NCBI GenBank assembly: GCA_026214975.1
Contig: CM047815.1
Location: 65,293,852 to 65,357,851 of the forward strand
DNA from: Gentiana macrophylla
Taxonomy: Eukaryota; Streptophyta; Magnoliopsida; Gentianales; Gentianaceae
Length of the DNA: 64,000 nt
Direction: 5' to 3'
Part shown: positions 24,107 through 32,097 of the stretch, piece after piece
How positions within the stretch are numbered: position 1 is the stretch's first letter
Layout of the letters: each line of letters starts with the position of its first letter
Translations under genes and position numbers: made by a program
The notes under the pieces: model-generated
What the model saw: only the letters and a program-made list of their open reading frames with translations
Told to the model about the DNA's origin: nothing
Databases searched by the model: none

Positions 24107-27100
24107 TATTTTATTTTTTTACCACGAAAAAAAGGAAATTAGGGATAATGACATAATCTGGAATATTTTTAAGAATGTAGTCATTTACATATATTTTTAT
24201 AAGCGGAGAGGACAACTACATAATTTTTATAAGCGAGAAAGATAAACAATGAATCTCGAAAATCGGTGAATCTCTCAAAGTGAATCCCGAAATCGGTGAA
24301 TTTCGACGGTGAATTTTGAAAATAAGTGAATTTGGCGATGAATTTAAGCAGTGAATTCGAACACAAGTGAATTTCGACAAATGAATAAATAGTTTTGTCG
24401 CTTTATCGCAAAAATTTCAAAAAGACTGTCGCTTCTTATACTCAATTGATGAAATATTTATGTCATTCTCCCTCATTCCCCTTAAAAAATCACATTGTAG
24501 TCTTAGGGCCTGTTTGTTTACACCACTTAACATTTATTCTTAAAAGAATAAGTGATTATTAAAATAAGTGTTGTTTGATAATACTTTTTAACACCTCTTA
24601 ATTAATTAAGATCTTACAATTTCCTGTGAAAAATTATGGAAAATTTTAAGTGGTTGAGAACTACTTAATGCTGAATTTTTTCAATAAATCTACGTTAGGT
24701 AGGGGTACACCCTACACCCATACCTACCTCACACCTACACCCCACCCTCACCCTACCCCAAACCCACCCCCATCCACCCCACCCATATCCCCACCCACCC
24801 CACACCCCATACCCCCCACACACCACACACCCGCCCACACCCTCACCCACCCATACCCACCCCCACACCCCACACCCTCATACCCACCTACACCCTCACA
24901 CCCCCACTCCAACACCTCCACTCCCACCCTCCCTACACCCACACCCACCACACACAATACACCACCCCACACACCCACACCCACACCCACCCATAGCCAC
25001 CCCTACACCCCCACAACCCCCCACACCCTACACCCACACCCACGCCCACCCGACACCCACCCCCACACACCACACACCGACACCCACCCACGCACACCCA
25101 CACCCACACCCACACCCACACCCCACCCTACACCCACCATTACCCCACACCAACACCCCCACCCACCCACACCCACACTAACGAAACAAATTCTAATTTC
25201 AGATATAATAAATGTTACCAAACGATCTAATCAATTTCAAAGACTTAAAATATTCGATTCTTAATTTATTGAATTAAAATTTAGATTCAGACTTGATTTG
25301 ATCTTGATTTTAATAAAACTTGCTTAGTATTTATTTTGTCTGTTTTTAAATAAAAAAAAAAGTATTTATTTTATCTACTCAATGCCCATGTAGAGAAGCT
25401 TTTGCTGGATTTGATGCCAACAAGGTGGCGAAAATGGGCGAAAAAGAGATCATTGAGATAGCCTCAAACAAGGATTTGATGATTTCTGAAAGCAGAGTCA
25501 GGTGCATCGTTGACAATTCAAAATGCGTAGTAAAGGTATGCCAGTCTCATGACAAAAACTCATTTTATGATTTGAGGAAAAGTAATATACACGCATAATC
25601 GTTGCGTCATTCGTTGATAATGATGAGTGTATATTATAATCAATTTAAATTGATTACTTCTTCCGTGTTTTTAAACTGTCGAATTTGATATAATTTTTTG
25701 GATGAACCTGGACATCAAATATGACAGTTAAAAAAAAACAGAGGGAATACGTTCAACGGTGTAAATAACTGTGTATTGATTGCATTTCACTGATATTACT
25801 CCCTCCGTTCCTTATTATCTGTCGCATTTGAGAAAAACACACAAATTAAGAAAATTAATAATTGCATTGAGTTTCATTATAGAATACTAAAAAAATCTTG
25901 AAAAGTGTAGTGGTGTATTGAATATGAATGATTGATTGGTTGAATGTATGGTTCAAAGTTGCTATCGCGGTAACCGACTCGAAGACCGCTGAGTCACACT
26001 AATCGTCGCGTATCGGTATCGTTTCGGGCGAGACGGGGTTTCTCCCATATAAAATGCATTAAACAATCGAAAACAAATCTCAAAAAATGCAAAAATATAT
26101 GAATAACTAAATGCAACATCAAAATGTCCAAAATTAATTATCAATATCATTTATTTTGAATGAATACATCAAAATATGCGTTGTCGCGTTACGTTTCCAA
26201 ATAAGACACGATACTCATCTACATATCGTTGAGAAATTGTTATTCCCCAATGTATTTATAATGTGATATTTTGATTGTTAAAAATTAATGTTATTACATC
26301 ATATCACATTTAATATTATATTATGTACTCTTATATCAACTAACCTCTCGTCTGCCCGTGATGGGGGTTTGGTCGCAGAAGACTCCAAAAAAATATCTAA
26401 ACATTAAATTAGTGAGACGAATTTAATAGAGAGTATTGATACGGAAACAACCTATGAGACACAACGGGTGACACAACCATTATCTACACCCTCGATCTTG
26501 GTGTATGTGATAGTAAAACGATAGATTCAGATTACCTGAATAAGCGGAAGCAGAAGAAATCATCTGGATCGTTCCTATATTCATTGTTATTCGATATCTC
26601 AGATCTTGTTTTGCCACAACGATCTAAACCCTAGAATATAACAAAGAGAAAACTCTATATGCACATCGGAGACGGCATATAGTACTTTTAGGTCTTCTGG
26701 TCTATGCCTACTTTTCTGAATGATCACCAACCGATGGTACACACAGAGTCTATATATATAGCAAGACTAGGGACCTAAAGCATTATGGAATATTCCGGAA
26801 TGAAAACCCTAACCATCATAGGATTTCCCATAATACCCTTAGTTAAATAATAAACCAATAATATATTTACCAACATAATTATTAAATAACTTAAGGGCCA
26901 CATATAATTATCTTTTACTAAATGATAATTCTTACATTCTCCCACTTGGCCCGAAAAGTTATGTCGGCACACCATTAATGAGTGACAACAAAATTTGCAT
27001 GCACAAAATGTCACTCTTTGGTTTATTAACAAAACTTCAACTGATTAATACTAACACAAGAACTATGGCGGTTATGCTCAATAAAAACAAACACTCCTTC

Positions 27101-30100
27101 CAAAATTACAATGTGCAATATCAACCAGACCAAGTAAACCTTTTATGAATGAACTAATCAAAATATCATTCGGGGGTCCTCGAATCCAAATGGATTCACT
27201 CATACATGAACTCGGTGCACTTTCATGTAATTGCTACATCACTATGATGCCTATTTTGTGATTTTAGAGAATTCAGACGAAGCAACTTTACGTGTCAATA
27301 AGTCAAATATAAGTACAATATGATTGTGAGATAACATAAGCCGGCAAAATACACAATCTTTATTCTCATATTATTCTACTTAATTGACACTCGTCTTATA
27401 GCTAGCTTACCTCTGACAACGTGTCCCATAAATGTCGATTTGCTAATTTCATCATCAAAATCATTCCTCATATATATGAGTGAGGATGCGATGAGTCAAA
27501 ATTTTGGCCAGAAGCAACATCGACCAACAAACCATAGGCCAAAACTCATAAAGCTTGTGACTTAACTACACAAAATTTTCGGTCATCCATAATGAGCTAC
27601 TTCAATCAATCCACAAGTTCACCTCTAAAGGTAGTTGATGCAAGCTTAACGAGATCCTGACATAGATGATCTCATTGAACCTCTTATATCGATATGAGAT
27701 TCACCAAATCATACAACGTATCCTTTTAAGGAAACTATTTGTCATATGTATAGCTCTAACAAAAATGCAAGTGTACAATTCGAAAATATGGTTAATACTC
27801 CCACTGGTTGAAAACATCATTACAATGTAAACCAATATAACAAAATCAGAAGCTTACAAAATCCATATAAATACTTGCTAACCGAAAACAATTATTCAGT
27901 GTTTTTGTTCTCCAACACATGTTGTGTACATTTCAGTGGTTTATCACACAAATGACAACCACTCTAATGGTTAAATAAAACATATTTCTATCATGAGCTA
28001 CGGGCACAAAATTCTTCAGTAACTGTATAGAAGAATTGATAATCTTAAGTGCCTCATAGAGAAAATTCTCAACAACAAATCTAGCATTATTTTGCTCATC
28101 ATAACAAGAATGAGTTCACAAGTGATTTATTAAATCAACAATATGGAACTCTATAATGAATAACAAAGACTAGTACAAACATGAATTTTCTCTGGATGTA
28201 ATAATGCAGCTAATGCTCATAATATAATAATGTTCAAAAGAACTAATTCATCCAACCAATTGTCAGATAGATTAATGCACACAACTCAAATATAATCAGG
28301 TTTTAATAATCGAGAAATTTACTCCCACTATTTTACGTAATTAGTGGTTAAGAAATGAGTAGAAAACTTATGTGATTGTCCTCAACATGTGATCAATCTA
28401 TAACTGACCCTTTTAATATGAAATACAATGTATTCCATTTAGAATCAACTAAGTTTCTTCAATGAAAAGCAGAATGAAGCAATTCAACTTATGATTAATC
28501 ACTTAGAACAACCACTCCCACTCAATTAGCATTTCTCAAAATCCTTATGGTTTCTAACCTCACATTATGTTGGAATATGTGATCAAGCTCTTGTGATTCC
28601 AATGAATCAATCAAAATATCTATTTATATATGAACACTTCATTTGACCAAAATTATATATCAAAAGTCATAAGCTCTAGTCACACTACGGTCAAACCCGA
28701 ATGTATAATATTTCAGCATGATTCTATCCACAACACAATGTTGTCAAAATGACAACCTTGAAGAGAATCTAACAATATTAGACAATGTTCAAATAGATCT
28801 TAACTCCTTAGGATACTAATAAATGTCATTTTCGACGGGATTCTCCCACTCAATCACACGATAGTACAAACAAGTGTGATTGGATCATTCAAGGAGAAAA
28901 TGACATATATTTTCCTGTCATAAATGTCTTTTGTTCTATACTATCATAAACAACATACTTTTATCCTCAATTATAAAAACTTTGTGGACAATATAAGCTT
29001 TAGTAAGGATAAGAAGCCACAATAATGGATGATATCAAAATATGAGACGAATACTCAAGCCATCCAAAACATTGAACAAAGACACTAACTATATCATGAT
29101 CTCATCTAAAAATTCGACATAATGAGTAAATTTGATGGTTTGCCCTATACAAACCCGACAAACTCAAGTCATGGTGATAAATAAAGCTATTAAGCCCTAC
29201 AACCCACCACAACTTTAGTTTACCTTAGAGAAGTATATCGCCACTTCATATGTCAAAACAGTGATATATTCATTGATGTCAACTATCTAATGTAGGTTAG
29301 ACATAACTTAAGAGGCTATCATGCTCCACAGAATAAAGATTTGAAATCTTAAGTTGAGCACGAGAGATTCACTATCCAAAAGACGATAGCCTCATAATTT
29401 CATCTAATGATGAAAATTTGACCTACGCACAATTGACATTGTGAAGTAAAGATCTGAAACACTTCACCTAATATCACAACTAAATATGAGATCTAACACA
29501 TAGCAATTTCCGTACCAATGAGATAACATACTTTAATGTCCCTAACCAAAACTAATAGGAACAAGATTACCTCCAAGTGTAATTTCTTAAAACGAGACAA
29601 TATGATATTCTTTATATGTCTCATAAAATTCACTCATCATGCCAGAATACAAATGGTCAAATACACTATTGACCACATGTTTATCTAAGTTCATAAAATT
29701 ATGAATACTCTTAACATGAAAAGTGTATTTAATTACACTATCACAAACAGAAATCACCCAAGACCAAAGGAAAATCATAATATTAGTAATCCAAAATGAT
29801 CTACAAACCAACACTAATAACCCAATTCCATTATGAGAAGTACGTACTGAACAATTTTATTATATGTCATTGAGGACAACTCTAACATTTGGGTGGTCAA
29901 AATGAACTTTATCCTTAATGAAAATGCATATCTAAAATGGTTTAATTTTATTTTAAGAACACCAACATAAGCGATTGATTCGCTAAAATGCTCATAAATC
30001 AACCCATCAGTTGATAAATGTGATTCCGTAGTGAGTGGTGGAGCACCCATAACGAATTACAAGATCTAACCAATGCATTCCAAAATCAATCATATGAGTT

Positions 30101-32035
30101 GCCTTAGACAAAATCAACCAATGTTAATTCTTTTAAAAGTAAATTCACGGCCTTCCCGTGGGTAGAGGTGTAATCACTACATAGAATTTACTATCATAAA
30201 TAATAAGACTGGAGAATTAACTATGTGGAGCGAGACCATCTGTACCTGTGGGCATAAGATAAATCCCCTCATCTTTATGCTAATTTTCCATCTTATTTCA
30301 ATTAGTCTCATAAAGATAATTGCCTCCTGTGGGGCCTGGCATTATCTAAATGAACTAATTGGTCGAAATGTATATGTCACTCATATAATCACCGAACATT
30401 ATGTGATTAATCGTTTGCATTACTTCTCATGCATTCCGGATGCTGTGGCTACTCCAAGAGATGCAAAAGAAATAATATCTTAAGGTGACACATACGGTTT
30501 GATTATATAGACTTTCCATTTAATACAAACAATAAAATTATGTATATTAATAACGATATGGAGAGACTACAACCTTAATTAATCAAACCAATTTATTATT
30601 AGGTTCCACCAAATGCACAAACAACATATGGTTCACTCATATATGTCAATCAACCCTTAATTGCAGCTAAAATATGGATTAAATTGATCCCTAAACATAA
30701 TGCGATCAATTTCGTCAATTTAATCACCAACAATATGCGACTAAGTATTTTGTCAGTCATTGAGCTGCTGTGGCTATACTCAAAATCGAATGTATGACAT
30801 TCAAAATATTGACAACTTTACATAAGTCAACTAGATCTTATATTGACATAAATATGTGCAATTTAATACTTAAATATGGTTTTGATATACATGTCTATCG
30901 CCTCCACAACATGTACAACATGAATATGTCATGATCTAATCACTACACATAATGTGACTAGTCGTTATATGTGTCAAAAATTTGAGTGCTCGGGTTAAAC
31001 TCTAATCAAGACATAGCTATACGACATATTCATTAATGTTGCAAATAATTTAATTAAAGACACATACTTAATGACATGTAACTCTTTATGTGAACCAAAA
31101 ACATCATCTCAAGACCGCCGTCACATATTTCATATGTGACTAATCTTTTCAATATAAATATGATCAAACAAATTCTATGTGTCTTTCCAGTGAATTAAAT
31201 ATGCACAAATAAAAATGCATAATGAAACAAATTCATGTTTTTGACATTAATGTAAACGACTAAAAGACTATCATTACCATATGTCATTCAGGTCCATAAA
31301 TCCAAAATTACAGGATGGAAAATTGATAACAAAATCTAATCAAACAACATGTCTACTTATACCCCATAAACTTTATACTAATTTCAGATTTTTTTTTTAT
31401 TTTATATAAAATAAATGCTAAAACTAAAAGGTCCCAGCACTATTATAAATTTAAAAAAAAGGTATACTATGGTCTATGAGTACCATATATAACGAAATTC
31501 AATGCTGGCCAACAGGGTTTTTATTTATTTATTTTTTAATGGATTGAGCCACCCAAAAATAGCCCATGTATACACACACAAAAGAAAAAGGTATTAACCC
31601 TAAAAGCTTAACCTGCCGCCAACTCCTTTAATCAAAAGTCTTAACCGTATATTGATGATCGCCAAACAAAATAGGAGACAAAGAAAGTCTCCCGATCAAC
31701 AAAGGTGAGTCACCGGTGATCCGGTTTACAGAATTGCTTGAAACTTTATTTATTTATTTTATTTTATGGATATATCAAAAATGGACAGCCTTGTAACCAC
31801 CCAACAATATGGTGGATTCGTGAAGGTTGCCGGCGGAGATGGCCACCGATGCAGCCTGTTACGTCCATGGACTTAGGAATAGTCACCAATTATGGCAGCG
31901 GCGGAAACAATATGACTAGTACTTTGATCAATTCTTCTTCGATAGAAATAACCACAGCAATTTATCATAATGATAACTAAAATACAATTATGCCAATTTC
32001 CGGTAACAACAAATCAAGCAATTGTTCAAAACGAG

Positions 32036-32097
<62 letters not shown>

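Noticed and set aside
24650..25264. 204-aa Pro/Thr/His-rich ORF (+) and Gly/Val-rich ORFs (-)
   Set aside because: They only read through the CCCACAC array. All frames stay open because the array lacks stop codons.
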